From NCBI RefSeq assembly GCF_016725325.1, contig NZ_CP068083.1:4030001-4094000 (forward strand): DNA of 64,000 bases. The letters run 5' to 3'. Origin of the DNA: Sphingobacterium spiritivorum. GTDB lineage: Bacteria > Bacteroidota > Bacteroidia > Sphingobacteriales > Sphingobacteriaceae. The stretch's first letter is position 1. Each line of letters begins with the position of its first letter. Made by a program: the position numbers and the translations under genes. Under the pieces are notes generated by a model, which searched no databases, was not told where the DNA came from, and saw only the letters and a list, made by a program, of their open reading frames with translations. Shown here piece after piece: positions 7,913 through 16,842 of this stretch.

Positions 7913-9709
7913 ATGAGAGTTGCCCTGTATCACATTATAATATTCTTGCTCTGTTCTTCCGCAAAAGCACAACATATCGAGTCCTCCACAAAGAAGATAT
8001 TGGATGAGTTCGATGAATATCAATTACAAAATCGATCATCGGAGGCTAGTAAATTGTTGCATTCCAGCATAAATATTACCGAAAAACCAGCTGATCTTGC
8101 CTATCTGTATGCTTACCAGAGTGGCATCTATGTTTCTATGGACAGTTTGCTTTTAGCCAAGAAGCTTGCTGACTTGAGTATGAAAAATGCTCAAAAAGCT
8201 AAAAGTAAGACAGCATTGGCGGTTGCTTATCGTGCCAAAGCTTTTCTAAATAACAGGATGGACATGCCGGATGCGGTGGTGAGAGATGCCCTGGAAGGTT
8301 TAAAACAGGTTGAAAACACAGATGAAGACCTTGCTACCAAATATCATCTGAACTATTTGTTGTATGGGGCTTACAGTAAATGGGATGATAGTGATAAAAT
8401 GGAGCATTATATCCGAAGAGCCCGTTATTATGCCGTAAAAGCAAAAAACATCAACCTGCAGGTCAATATCAGCAATGGAATTTCAAGCATGTATCTCACG
8501 CGGTATAAAAAGGAGAAAAATAAAGACTTACTTGATAGTAGTTTTTATTATCTGAATAATTCGTTTGAACAGCAAAAGCTAAATCCTGAAAAAGTGAGTG
8601 GAAATACTTTTGTAATTACCTGCATAAATATCGCAAATTATTATCTGGATTTTTCAACGGAACAACTTTCTACCCGCGAACAAAAAGCCTATGAATACCT
8701 TGGGCTTGTTGAAGAAAAATTGGTGAACAAAAAAGCCACATCTGAAAAATGGATGAACGTTTTCGGAATTAAGAGTGGTTTCGCTAAAAAGCAGGGAAAT
8801 TTTACACTTGCAGAGAAATATCTCCTGCAAGGTCTGAGCCAATTGATGAATGCCAATGGTAATTTTTTTAGATTGGAGTACGCCGTCAATAAAGATCTTG
8901 CAGAACTCGCTGGTAGAAGGAACGATCTAAAAGTGGCGTTAACTTATCAGCAAAGAGCAGAAGATTTATTAAAGAAATCCTTCAACGAGCAACAGCTTTT
9001 CAATGCACAAAAGCTGGAAGTCCAATATGAAACTACAAAGAAAGACCAAGAACTGAAACTATCAAAACAACGGGAAGATTTCCGCCGCAAGCAAAACTAC
9101 CTTTATGGAGGTATAGCCTTTGCATTACTTATTGGGCTGATATTCATGTTCATTTCCTACCACTTCAAGCTTCGGTATTCCATAGAACGGGAGAAAAAGT
9201 TAGCACAGGAAAAGGAGGATGCTGAACTGCAAGCACAGATGCTGTTGAAATTAGAGCATGAAGAGCAGGCACGTTTAAAGGCAGAACAGGAATTATTAGA
9301 CATCCGAAAGCAGCAATTGGAAAAGGAAGCTCTGGCTAATTCGTTGATTATTGACCGTAAAAACGAAACGTTCAAACAGATACAGGAAAAAATAAGAACA
9401 GGAGAATCCAGACTTATCCAAAAACTGATCAAAGAAGAAATGCTGATACAGACGGACTTTGAAGAAATTAAAATGCAGGTACAGGAGCTCCATCCTGATT
9501 TCTTCAACAAGTTAAGTGATAAAGCGGTACAGAAATTAACCCCACTGGATCTGAAATACTGTACCTATTTTTATCTCAAAATGACCACTAAGCAGATTGC
9601 ACAAGTGCTGCATATAGAACCACAGAGCGTAAGGATGTTCAAGTACCGATTGAAGAAGAAATTTGGATTGGGACAAGAAGATGACCTGGAAGCCTTTTTA
9701 GGCGAATAG
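7913..9709 (+). CDS. TPR-containing membrane-anchored transcriptional regulator (LuxR-like HTH)
   Basis: The order is signal peptide (1-19), TPR-type helical repeats to about residue 370, one transmembrane helix at about 397-416 (YGGIAFALLIGLIFMFISYH), a long coiled coil (420-500) and a C-terminal helix-turn-helix at about 540-590 (LTPLDLKYCTYFYLKMTTKQ, then IAQVLHIEPQSVRMFKYRLK). This layout is common in Bacteroidetes: a periplasmic TPR sensor linked through the membrane to a DNA-binding domain. The gene is divergent from the lipoprotein/TPM operon, so it may control it; this is inference. No kinase domain is present. Confidence 0.85.
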   Translation: MRVALYHIIIFLLCSSAKAQHIESSTKKILDEFDEYQLQNRSSEASKLLHSSINITEKPADLAYLYAYQSGIYVSMDSLLLAKKLADLSMKNAQKAKSKTALAVAYRAKAFLNNRMDMPDAVVRDALEGLKQVENTDEDLATKYHLNYLLYGAYSKWDDSDKMEHYIRRARYYAVKAKNINLQVNISNGISSMYLTRYKKEKNKDLLDSSFYYLNNSFEQQKLNPEKVSGNTFVITCINIANYYLDFSTEQLSTREQKAYEYLGLVEEKLVNKKATSEKWMNVFGIKSGFAKKQGNFTLAEKYLLQGLSQLMNANGNFFRLEYAVNKDLAELAGRRNDLKVALTYQQRAEDLLKKSFNEQQLFNAQKLEVQYETTKKDQELKLSKQREDFRRKQNYLYGGIAFALLIGLIFMFISYHFKLRYSIEREKKLAQEKEDAELQAQMLLKLEHEEQARLKAEQELLDIRKQQLEKEALANSLIIDRKNETFKQIQEKIRTGESRLIQKLIKEEMLIQTDFEEIKMQVQELHPDFFNKLSDKAVQKLTPLDLKYCTYFYLKMTTKQIAQVLHIEPQSVRMFKYRLKKKFGLGQEDDLEAFLGE

Positions 9710-9786
9710 CATTTGCTGATCTGTATTGAATTAAATCTTTTGCCAGAAAAATGAGAAAGTCTCTTAATATGTAGTCTGCGAATGCC

Positions 9787-9794
9787 TATTTTTG
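9787..9794 (+). promoter_or_regulatory. Candidate -7 box for the helicase gene
   Basis: TATTTTTG matches the Bacteroidetes -7 consensus TAnnTTTG and lies 16 bases before the helicase ATG. I see no convincing -33 TTG at the right spacing. Confidence 0.3.
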
Positions 9795-9810
9795 AATTTA
9801 ACTTTTGTAG

Positions 9811-11718
9811 ATGACATATTTTGAAGAGCTCGCTACCTTATTAGAGAAAGAACAAAAACACGATAAAGAAGAATATCAACAGCTTTTACAGACCCAGTCC
9901 TTAGCCAAACGGAGACAGGCAGGCTTGTGCTGGTATCCGATTATGATTCGTAATGAAGAGATCGGACTTGGAGACTATATTCAGATTATAATCCAGCGGA
10001 CAGTTAAGGATGAACAGACACATCGGTTCAGATACGGGATGCCTGTTGCTCTGTTCTCTAACCACAATCCTTCAGCAGATCGGATTTCCGGTATCATAGG
10101 CTATGTAAACGGAGATGAAATGAAAATTTCTCTACGGGTGGATGAATTACCGGATTGGGTAAGATCGGGAAAACTTGGTGTAGATCTCCTGTTTGATGAA
10201 AACAGCTATCAGGAAATGTTTAAGGCATTAAAACGGGCTGATGCTGCCAGGGATGATAAGAGGATGGGGCCACTTATCAATCTGCTGATTGATCAGCAGG
10301 TTCATGATTATGATCATGCGGTTTCTGATCAGCAAATCAACTCCATTACAGGATTAAATGAATATCAGTTAAAAGCTGTAAATCAGATAATAGCATCGCC
10401 ACACCTTACCATTGTACACGGTCCTCCGGGTACAGGTAAAACCACTACTTTGGTTCAGGGTATTAAAGCCCTTCTGCAGAAATATCCGGATCAGATTCTG
10501 GTCACAGCACCCAGTAACACAGCCGTAGATTTGCTGACAGAAAAACTTCATGAAACAGGTGTGAAGGTCGTACGCATTGGTAATCCTGTAAAAGTATCCG
10601 AACAGCTGCATGAGCTCACCCTGGATGGAAAACTGGAAAGTCATCCTATGCAAAAGGAATTAAAAACAATACGGAAAAAAGCGGATGTTTTTAGAGATAT
10701 GGCTAAGAAGTATAAACGAAACTTTGGAAAAGCCGAACGTGATCAACGTAAAGCTCTCTTTCAGGAAGCAAAGAATCTCATGAAAGAAGCGGAACAGATT
10801 GCGCAATATATCCAGAATGATATTCTGGATCAGGCACAGGTTATTACTGCTACTCTTGTAGGTTCCAACCATTCTGTTATCCAGGACAGAACATATGCAG
10901 CCGTATTTATTGATGAAGCCGGACAAGCTCTGGAACCCGCCTGTTGGATTCCTATCTTAAAATCTGACAAGCTTATTCTTGCCGGAGATCATCTTCAGTT
11001 GCCTCCGACTATTAAATCTAAAGATTCTTTGGTAAAGGCATTTCAGGAAACACTTATGGAAAAGCTGGTTTATGCCTATCCATCTAATGTGAGTCTGCTG
11101 CGGCAACAGTACCGTATGCATCAGGATATTATGCAATATCCATCAGCAGCCCTTTATAATAATACCTTATTTGCAGAACCGTTAATAGCACAACAGGAGC
11201 TTATACCGGGAGATAAGGCTTTTCTGTTTATCGATACTGCCGGAGCAGGATTTGATGAATTGCAGGAAGATACGGCCATTTCAAATGCTGAAGAGGCTAA
11301 TTTCCTGATTCGTCATTTAAAACAATATTTAACAACATTTAAAAGGGATGAACACATAAATCAGTTCCCAAAGATAGGTCTGATTTCCCCTTACAGACAA
11401 CAGGTAATGTTACTCAAAGAGCTGATAGGGAGTGAAATGTGGGCGGAAACCGCTGTGCCTATCCAAGTGCAAACAATAGATGGTTTTCAGGGACAAGAAC
11501 GTGATATTATCTATATTTCACTGACACGCAGCAATGCCGAAGGTCAGATCGGATTTCTGAATGAAATACGGCGTATGAATGTAGCGATGACCCGCGCCCG
11601 ATACAAACTGGTCATTATCGGTGACAGTTCTACAATAGGCCAGCACCCTTTTTATGCCGGTATGATCCAATATGCCGAATCCATAGATTCCTATAAAAGC
11701 GTATGGGAATGGATGTAG
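9811..11718 (+). CDS. UPF1/IGHMBP2-like superfamily 1 DNA/RNA helicase
   Basis: All SF1B motifs are visible: Walker A GPPGTGKT near residue 204, Ia APSNTAVD near 234, motif II DEAG near 368, motif III GDHLQLPP near 392, motif IV LLRQQYRMH near 429, motif V TIDGFQGQERD near 555 and motif VI NVAMTRAR near 590. The 635-residue length and the N-terminal beta domain before Walker A (about 25-130) fit the bacterial IGHMBP2/SMUBP-2-like group. A basic helical insertion at 275-340 replaces the 1B/1C region. Such proteins unwind nucleic acids using ATP; the cellular role in Bacteroidetes is not defined. It is monocistronic and converges on the MazG-like gene. Confidence 0.9.
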   Translation: MTYFEELATLLEKEQKHDKEEYQQLLQTQSLAKRRQAGLCWYPIMIRNEEIGLGDYIQIIIQRTVKDEQTHRFRYGMPVALFSNHNPSADRISGIIGYVNGDEMKISLRVDELPDWVRSGKLGVDLLFDENSYQEMFKALKRADAARDDKRMGPLINLLIDQQVHDYDHAVSDQQINSITGLNEYQLKAVNQIIASPHLTIVHGPPGTGKTTTLVQGIKALLQKYPDQILVTAPSNTAVDLLTEKLHETGVKVVRIGNPVKVSEQLHELTLDGKLESHPMQKELKTIRKKADVFRDMAKKYKRNFGKAERDQRKALFQEAKNLMKEAEQIAQYIQNDILDQAQVITATLVGSNHSVIQDRTYAAVFIDEAGQALEPACWIPILKSDKLILAGDHLQLPPTIKSKDSLVKAFQETLMEKLVYAYPSNVSLLRQQYRMHQDIMQYPSAALYNNTLFAEPLIAQQELIPGDKAFLFIDTAGAGFDELQEDTAISNAEEANFLIRHLKQYLTTFKRDEHINQFPKIGLISPYRQQVMLLKELIGSEMWAETAVPIQVQTIDGFQGQERDIIYISLTRSNAEGQIGFLNEIRRMNVAMTRARYKLVIIGDSSTIGQHPFYAGMIQYAESIDSYKSVWEWM

Positions 11719-11721
11719 AAC

Positions 11722-11757
11722 TAACTTGCCACGAGGATAAACACTCTTGGTAAGTTA
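11722..11757. terminator. Weak hairpin between converging helicase and MazG-like genes
   Basis: Arms TAACTTGCCA (11722-11731) and TGGTAAGTTA (11748-11757) pair with one G-T wobble around a 16-base loop. No T-run follows, so its action as a terminator is uncertain. Confidence 0.35.
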
Positions 11758-11785
11758 TGTCCCACAACTGCAGTATTCATTTTGC

Positions 11786-12106
11786 TTAACGAACCAATTT
11801 CTCCGTTTTAGTCAGAAAATTTTCAACAGCATCTTTGATATCGATGTTACTTCGGTTAGCCAGTACGATCAGCCACCAGATATTTTCACCCAGTTTATGT
11901 TCCAGTTCGGAGGCCGAATTACTTTTTGGCCATCTCTGCTGCTGAGACGTAATATTTCTGCCTACCAAACCAGCATCTGTCAGATAAGCCAATGCATCTT
12001 CCTCTATTGTCCATTCACTTCCATGGTTTTGCACTTCCAGATTGTGGTAACTCTTTCTTAGTTCCAAAGAACGTCGAATAATTTCATCAAAATTATTTTC
12101 ACCCAT
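11786..12106 (-). CDS. MazG-like (all-alpha NTP pyrophosphohydrolase) protein
   Basis: The protein is 106 residues and all alpha. The core ELEHKLGENIWWLIVLANRSNID has the E-x-x-H-K-x-x-E spacing, then a helix ending in N-R, that resembles the metal-binding helices of MazG-like enzymes, with ENFLTKTEKL after it. This family hydrolyses nucleoside triphosphates to monophosphates. Some acidic residues of classical MazG are replaced, so activity is uncertain. It converges with the helicase and is divergent from the hydrolase that follows. Confidence 0.6.
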   Translation of the reverse strand: MGENNFDEIIRRSLELRKSYHNLEVQNHGSEWTIEEDALAYLTDAGLVGRNITSQQQRWPKSNSASELEHKLGENIWWLIVLANRSNIDIKDAVENFLTKTEKLVR

Positions 12107-12296
12107 ATTACTAGTTAATTATACTTGTAGATAAACATGTTATTTGCAATATACGGTATATCAGGAGGATGGTATGCCACAGAAATGTCTAATATTTTCT
12201 CTCCTGTATCTCAAGTCGTTACATTCTGTTAAATTTGGAAATCTGCGTAGATCAGCGATGATCCTTTTTATTAACATATATCTAAAAAATAATTAT

Positions 12297-13295
12297 ATGA
12301 AGTTGCTTAAGTTTTCCGGATTATTCTTTAAGTGGGCGCTGGTTGTCGTGCTTATTCTGATTGTTGTGGGTATATTATTTGAACAATATTCGCGTTGGCG
12401 GCTTGAAAAAGATATTCGTACCGGCCGTACATTTGAACAGATCAACGGACATGATATTCATTATGTGAAAATGGGTAAGGGAAATTATACCGTAGTTTTC
12501 GAGTCTGGTCTGGCGAGCGATCATTTTAACTGGAGAGATGTACAGCAGAAACTGGCAGAGGATTCGGTCGTGACACTGGCATACGACAGAAGTGGCTTTT
12601 TCTTAAGCGAAGCCGGAGATACCGCAAAGACCAATACATCTATATCTGATGAACTATATCAACTGCTGGAGAAAACACACTGTCCAAAACCTTATATTGT
12701 GGTCGGACATTCTATGGGGGCTATTTACCTGCGTTCATTTATAGATCAACACAGAAAAGATATTGCTGGAATTGTATTTGTAGAAGGGGCTCATCCTTTG
12801 CAAATGAAAAAATCCTCTCCAGAAGTGTTGAAGGCTTTTTCTCAACCTCCTCACTGGGCAGTAACCGCAGGAGTGGAAACCGGAATTTTCAGACTTATAT
12901 TCTCCAAAGCACAGGTGTCTCCTGAAATCCCGATGGATCATCCGTTTCAAACACAGTTTAAAAATTATTTCTACAAATCATACGATGCGGTATTTAAAGA
13001 GGCGAAGAATGATGTACTGAATTTTGAAATGGCTGAGCACTCCGGCAAATTCGGAAATATTCCGTTAACCGTAATCATGGGAAATCCGAAAATATGGTCG
13101 GGTGCCATTGAAAATGAAAAAGCTAGACAGGATTTTGAAACTCTTGTCAGCGAACTGCATCATGATATGCTTTCCTGGTCTGCAGACAGCCATCTTGTTA
13201 TCGCACAGAATAGCGGACATATTGTACAGGTGAATGATGCCGATCTCATTGTCCGGGAGATCAGGTCACTTCTGGCAAAGATCAGTACATGGTAA
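12297..13295 (+). CDS. Membrane-anchored alpha/beta hydrolase
   Basis: I chose the ATG at 12297; the frame extends upstream only from a TTG codon and adds a non-conserved leader. The protein starts with one transmembrane helix (FKWALVVVLILIVVGILFE), then an alpha/beta-hydrolase fold: oxyanion region VFESGLASDHFNW, nucleophile elbow VVGHSMGAIYL with the catalytic Ser, and the late His in AQNSGHIVQ. The acid is probably in the region around VIMGNPKIWSG. Substrate is unknown; lipase, esterase and haloalkane-like enzymes share this layout. The gene converges on the TULIP-like gene. Confidence 0.8.
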   Translation: MKLLKFSGLFFKWALVVVLILIVVGILFEQYSRWRLEKDIRTGRTFEQINGHDIHYVKMGKGNYTVVFESGLASDHFNWRDVQQKLAEDSVVTLAYDRSGFFLSEAGDTAKTNTSISDELYQLLEKTHCPKPYIVVGHSMGAIYLRSFIDQHRKDIAGIVFVEGAHPLQMKKSSPEVLKAFSQPPHWAVTAGVETGIFRLIFSKAQVSPEIPMDHPFQTQFKNYFYKSYDAVFKEAKNDVLNFEMAEHSGKFGNIPLTVIMGNPKIWSGAIENEKARQDFETLVSELHHDMLSWSADSHLVIAQNSGHIVQVNDADLIVREIRSLLAKISTW

Positions 13296-13303
13296 TTTAA
13301 GGT

Positions 13304-13345
13304 TGCAAGAATCCTGTCAGGACCTAAGCCGATAAGATTCTTGCA
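13304..13345. terminator. Putative bidirectional hairpin between converging genes
   Basis: Arms TGCAAGAATC (13304-13313) and GATTCTTGCA (13336-13345) are perfect complements, and a smaller TCCT/AGGA stem lies inside the loop. It sits between two converging genes. A clear T-run is lacking. Confidence 0.4.
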
Positions 13346-13365
13346 TAATCGGGATCACGGTAATA

Positions 13366-14640
13366 TCATTTAACAGCTGGTATCCCCGAGATCAGCAACA
13401 GCTTATCGAGTTTTGAGGTTTTAGCTTCAATAATATCAATATTAAAAGTCATGCCTTTGATCTCAAATGAAATAGTCGGAAATTGCATAATCGGAATTTC
13501 AATCTGTCTTAATATGGCTGATACCAGAGGAAGAAATACCCCATTGAGCGCGATACTCAGTCCTATACTCAGTGGTTTTAACAAATATTCAGCCCATTTG
13601 GCAATACCAAAGTCAATATCCAGTTTAGGAATATTAAGATCTTTGACGGTTAGCAATAGTTTCCCTTTATGAATAACAGGTTTAAAAGTGGCTTTTATAG
13701 TTGCTTTTCCATGTGGTCCGAAAGATATTTTAATAAAAGCTTTTTTTAGCGTCAGCTGTGCTAATAATTCAGTGTCAATCTTTCCTTCAATACTGCCGTC
13801 TGACTGAATAACAAAAGATCTGGGATTGAATACCTGAGCCAATACATGACCGCTTATGATCTTCCATGAAAATTCATTTTCTTTTTTCAGGGGAAAAGGT
13901 ATAGCTGCCATTGTTTCTATCGCAGTACTGTCTACTCCTGCAAATACAGTTTCAACAGGCCAGTTAAGTGGAGCATATGTGTCTGGTTGCCGGGCTCCTA
14001 TACAAGAGTAAGCTGTCACAAAGGATTTTTCAACAACAGGTATAGGTAAGCTCACCGTGACATCTTTAAAGGTCAGTGCGGGTAACTTTATTTTATTGAG
14101 AAGTTCTGTATTTAATACCAGAATCAGGATAGGGATAACATACTTTTTCAGACTATCTACATATTTTTTATATTGCTCTTCTTTGATTTCCAGATCTGCT
14201 GTCAGTATAGTTGCTGTCAGATAGTTCTGTTTTCCCTCAATAGAGGTATCTATAGTTACATTGGCGGTTACTTTTATATTCAGGCTTATCAGAGAAGTAT
14301 CCTTTAGTGTCAGTCTAAGATTAATATTGGGGAAATAAGCCTGAAAAGTAGCTTTTGAAACCATATCCAGAATTAAATTCTCTTCATGAGCATCAAGAAA
14401 CAATTCTTCTTCCAATAGGTCTGCTGACTTAAATTGCTGGAAATCTTCTTTTTTTAATTTGACCCGCTGTGACAGATCGACTGTTGGGGATTCATTAATA
14501 TCATAGGATACGGCAAGGAATAATTCGGAAGAAATATCTTTACTGCCCGTGAATATATTAGGATAGATTTTTTGATAAACCTGTTTGACAAGTGGATTTA
14601 AGGTTTTGTTGTCAGTACCCATTACAATGTTGTAGTTCAT
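13366..14640 (-). CDS. Putative TULIP/BPI-like lipid-binding protein
   Basis: This 424-residue protein has no signal peptide and is dominated by long amphipathic alternating strands. The second half shows features typical of TULIP (BPI/LBP/P47-like) folds: GSIEGKIDTELLAQLTLKKA, KATIKATFKPVIHKGKLLLT and a C-terminal helix-strand unit (IEIPIMQFPTISFEIKGMTF). The internal PLNWPVETVFAGVD segment connects the halves. TULIP proteins form elongated barrels that hold lipids or other hydrophobic ligands. Assignment is from pattern only; another all-beta fold is possible. It stands alone, converging on the hydrolase, with a long 5' region containing phased G tracts. Confidence 0.45.
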   Translation of the reverse strand: MNYNIVMGTDNKTLNPLVKQVYQKIYPNIFTGSKDISSELFLAVSYDINESPTVDLSQRVKLKKEDFQQFKSADLLEEELFLDAHEENLILDMVSKATFQAYFPNINLRLTLKDTSLISLNIKVTANVTIDTSIEGKQNYLTATILTADLEIKEEQYKKYVDSLKKYVIPILILVLNTELLNKIKLPALTFKDVTVSLPIPVVEKSFVTAYSCIGARQPDTYAPLNWPVETVFAGVDSTAIETMAAIPFPLKKENEFSWKIISGHVLAQVFNPRSFVIQSDGSIEGKIDTELLAQLTLKKAFIKISFGPHGKATIKATFKPVIHKGKLLLTVKDLNIPKLDIDFGIAKWAEYLLKPLSIGLSIALNGVFLPLVSAILRQIEIPIMQFPTISFEIKGMTFNIDIIEAKTSKLDKLLLISGIPAVK

Positions 14641-14977
14641 AATTCTATGTTTTTACGTTATTGAAAAATCAATTGCAAGTGCGATAATTCGGATTATACC
14701 GTCCTCATTATCAAAATTATAGTTTTAGCGCAGTATAAAAGGGGGACAAAGGGGCCACATAGGGGGACATTTTGAATGTTCCTTTTCAAAAAAAATGACT
14801 CCGGAGATTGCAGGGTATGAAAATGTATTTTCCTTCAAAGTCAATTAATGCTTATCAGAAACACATAAGAAGCTGATAACGGTCACTTTTTAAGGAAGCA
14901 ATACTAACGATCTTTATAGTAAGATAATAAACCTGTATAAAACAGGTTATTCAGTAACTGTTTTAAATATAAAGAAG
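14641..14977. other. Intergenic region between divergent genes with three G-tract repeats
   Basis: About 340 bases separate the divergent TULIP-like and dehydrogenase genes. The notable element is a triplet of GGGG(G)nnCA-type units at 14741-14769; the remaining sequence is AT-rich with no ORF and no clear TAnnTTTG box. Confidence 0.5.
14741..14769. repeat. Three phased G-tract units, possible regulator site
   Basis: Three G runs begin at 14741, 14751 and 14762, each followed by a CA-containing tail (GGGGGACA, GGGGCCACA, GGGGGACA). The 10-11 base spacing is one helical turn, as expected for a protein bound on one DNA face. It stands out in AT-rich surroundings. Confidence 0.45.
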
Positions 14978-16036
14978 ATGAGTACAATGAAAGCCGCAAG
15001 ATGGCATGCTGCCAAAGATATCAGAGTAGAAGACACAGAAATTCCTGTTACTGGTAAACAACAGGTAAAGATCGCCGTACAATATGCCGGTATATGTGGA
15101 TCTGATCTGCATGAGTATGTGCATGGTCCGCAATTAATTCCCTCAGAAAAACCATACCCGCTTAACGGACATATAGGTGTCACGACCTTAGGACATGAAT
15201 TCTCCGGAATTGTAGAAGAAGTAGGAGAAGGGGTAAACCGTGTGAAGAAAGGAGATCGTGTAGTTGTAGAACCAATTTTTAAAAATTTTGACAGTCCGTT
15301 TATTGCAAACGGAGAATATAATCTTTCCGAGCCTCTTGGTTTTGTCGGTCTGACTTCTAACGGAGGATTTGCAAAATATACAGTTGTGGAAGATTACATG
15401 GTTCATAAAATTCCGGATAGCATGAGCTTCGAACAGGGTGCGCTGGTAGAACCCGCAGCAGTGGCTGTATATGCCGTATTGCAAAGCGGGCTCCGGATGG
15501 GGCAGACTGTGTTAGTTTCAGGAGCAGGGCCCATCGGATTACTATGTGTACAGGCAGCTATAGCAGCAGGAGCTGCTAAAGTGATCGTGACGGATATATC
15601 TGAAAAGCGACTAGAGAAAGCAAAAGATATCGGCGCGACGACCATAATCCATGCTGCTGATCAGGATATTCCTGCTCAGATTCGACGTATTACAGAAATT
15701 GGAGCAGATGTGTTTTTGGACGCTGCGGGAGTGCAGGCTTCTTTTTCGACCGGGATTGCCAGTCTGCGAAATGGTGGAACGGCTGTATTGGTAGCGCTGT
15801 TTGGAAAACCGGTAGAGTACAGTGCCTATGATCAGGTGGTCAGAGAGATTACTATAAAAGGAATCATTGCCTATCGCAATATATTTCCTCAGGTCATCGC
15901 GATGATTGATAGCGGACGTATGCCGGTAGAAAAGTTGGTGACAAGCAAAATCGGATTGGATGAAATTGTTTCAAAAGGTTTTGAGGCTTTAGTCTCCAAT
16001 CCGTCTGAAGTGAAAATTCTGGTAGAGATAAAGTAA
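14978..16036 (+). CDS. Zinc-dependent 2,3-butanediol dehydrogenase-like MDR enzyme
   Basis: This 352-residue medium-chain dehydrogenase has the GroES-like catalytic half (CGICGSD... pattern as AGICGSDLHEY, GHEFSG, then EPAAVAVYAV) and a Rossmann half (VSGAGPIGLLCVQ, binding NAD). Cys in GICGSDLHE, His in GHE and the Glu of VEP are the likely catalytic zinc ligands. The segment after VEPIF lacks the four cysteines of a structural zinc site; as I recall, Bacillus subtilis BdhA lacks them too, and the overall sequence follows BdhA closely (GFVGLTSNGGF, KGIIAYRNIFP). It would interconvert acetoin and 2,3-butanediol or a similar polyol. The gene appears monocistronic. Confidence 0.85.
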   Translation: MSTMKAARWHAAKDIRVEDTEIPVTGKQQVKIAVQYAGICGSDLHEYVHGPQLIPSEKPYPLNGHIGVTTLGHEFSGIVEEVGEGVNRVKKGDRVVVEPIFKNFDSPFIANGEYNLSEPLGFVGLTSNGGFAKYTVVEDYMVHKIPDSMSFEQGALVEPAAVAVYAVLQSGLRMGQTVLVSGAGPIGLLCVQAAIAAGAAKVIVTDISEKRLEKAKDIGATTIIHAADQDIPAQIRRITEIGADVFLDAAGVQASFSTGIASLRNGGTAVLVALFGKPVEYSAYDQVVREITIKGIIAYRNIFPQVIAMIDSGRMPVEKLVTSKIGLDEIVSKGFEALVSNPSEVKILVEIK

Positions 16037-16115
16037 TTTGAATGCAGTCGGGTACAATTAAAGGTGCTTGCGGAATCTTGCAATAAGTTGATGTGAAAAC
16101 CGTAAGAAAAAGCTG

Positions 16116-16123
16116 TATATTTG
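16116..16123 (+). promoter_or_regulatory. Candidate -7 promoter box
   Basis: TATATTTG matches TAnnTTTG exactly and lies 38 bases before the ATG of the secreted 206-residue protein, giving a leader of about 30 bases. Confidence 0.5.
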
Positions 16124-16161
16124 TTTAGAATGAATCTACATACAACCTTTATCAAGTAAAA

Positions 16162-16782
16162 ATGAAAAAACTAATTGCTTTAGTATTAATAGCCCTTACA
16201 TCGGGAATCGTTGTAAATGCCCAGCAAAAACCTGTTCGTGAGCCTTTGCCTGCTGATGTACAAGTTCGAATTGCGGTACAGGCTGCACCTACAGAATTCA
16301 GAGAAGGAGCCAAGGTATATGGCTACGACAAAGATGGTAAGTTTACAGTCCTTCGGGAAGGTTCCAACGGATATATCTGTCTGGCTCCGGATTACAAATT
16401 GCCTTTGCTTTACGCTTATGCTTACCCTGAAAGTCTTGAGCCTTTTATGGCCAGAGGACGGGCGCTGATTGCAGAAGGAAAAAGAAAAGAGCGGGATAAG
16501 ATCAGAGAAGAAGAGTTTAAAGCGGGCAAACTGGTCATACCTCAGCAACCTACGATGTTGTACGCATATTGGGGTTCATTAGACAAGCTGGATAAAGAAA
16601 CCGGAGAAATGACAGATGCTAAGCGCAGATATGTATTGTATGTGCCTTATGCTAAAGCTGCAGATCTTGGACTGGCGACTAAGCCCACAGTTCCCGGTAT
16701 TCCATGGTTAATGGATGAAGGAAGTTATAAAGCTCACATTATGATCAACCCGGCTGATATGGGACATTCGCACGGTCATTAA
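16162..16782 (+). CDS. Secreted protein of unknown function with His-rich end
   Basis: A signal peptide (KKLIALVLIALTSGIVVNAQ) leads into a 185-residue mature protein containing a YGYDKDGKFTVLREGSNGYI segment, a charged helix (RALIAEGKRKERDKIREEEF) and YVLYVPYAKAADLGL. The C-terminus GHSHGH could bind metal. The fold is unknown to me, although proteins of this kind seem to recur in Bacteroidetes as stand-alone genes. A shared bidirectional terminator separates it from the converging C25-like gene. Confidence 0.7.
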   Translation: MKKLIALVLIALTSGIVVNAQQKPVREPLPADVQVRIAVQAAPTEFREGAKVYGYDKDGKFTVLREGSNGYICLAPDYKLPLLYAYAYPESLEPFMARGRALIAEGKRKERDKIREEEFKAGKLVIPQQPTMLYAYWGSLDKLDKETGEMTDAKRRYVLYVPYAKAADLGLATKPTVPGIPWLMDEGSYKAHIMINPADMGHSHGH

Positions 16783-16800
16783 GATAAGTCTTCTGATATA

Positions 16801-16839
16801 AAAAATGCTGCAGTTCATTAAAGACTGCAGCATTTTTTT
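16801..16839. terminator. Bidirectional terminator
   Basis: Arms ATGCTGCAGT (16805-16814) and ACTGCAGCAT (16824-16833) form a perfect hairpin flanked by an A-run on the left and a T-run on the right, so it can stop transcription from both converging genes. Confidence 0.85.
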
Positions 16840-16842
16840 ATG

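Noticed and set aside
14741..14769. G-quadruplex
   Set aside because: Only three G tracts are present; four are needed.
14978..16036. Loss of the structural zinc site as sign of a degenerate dehydrogenase
   Set aside because: To my knowledge Bacillus BdhA also lacks these cysteines, so this is a family trait.
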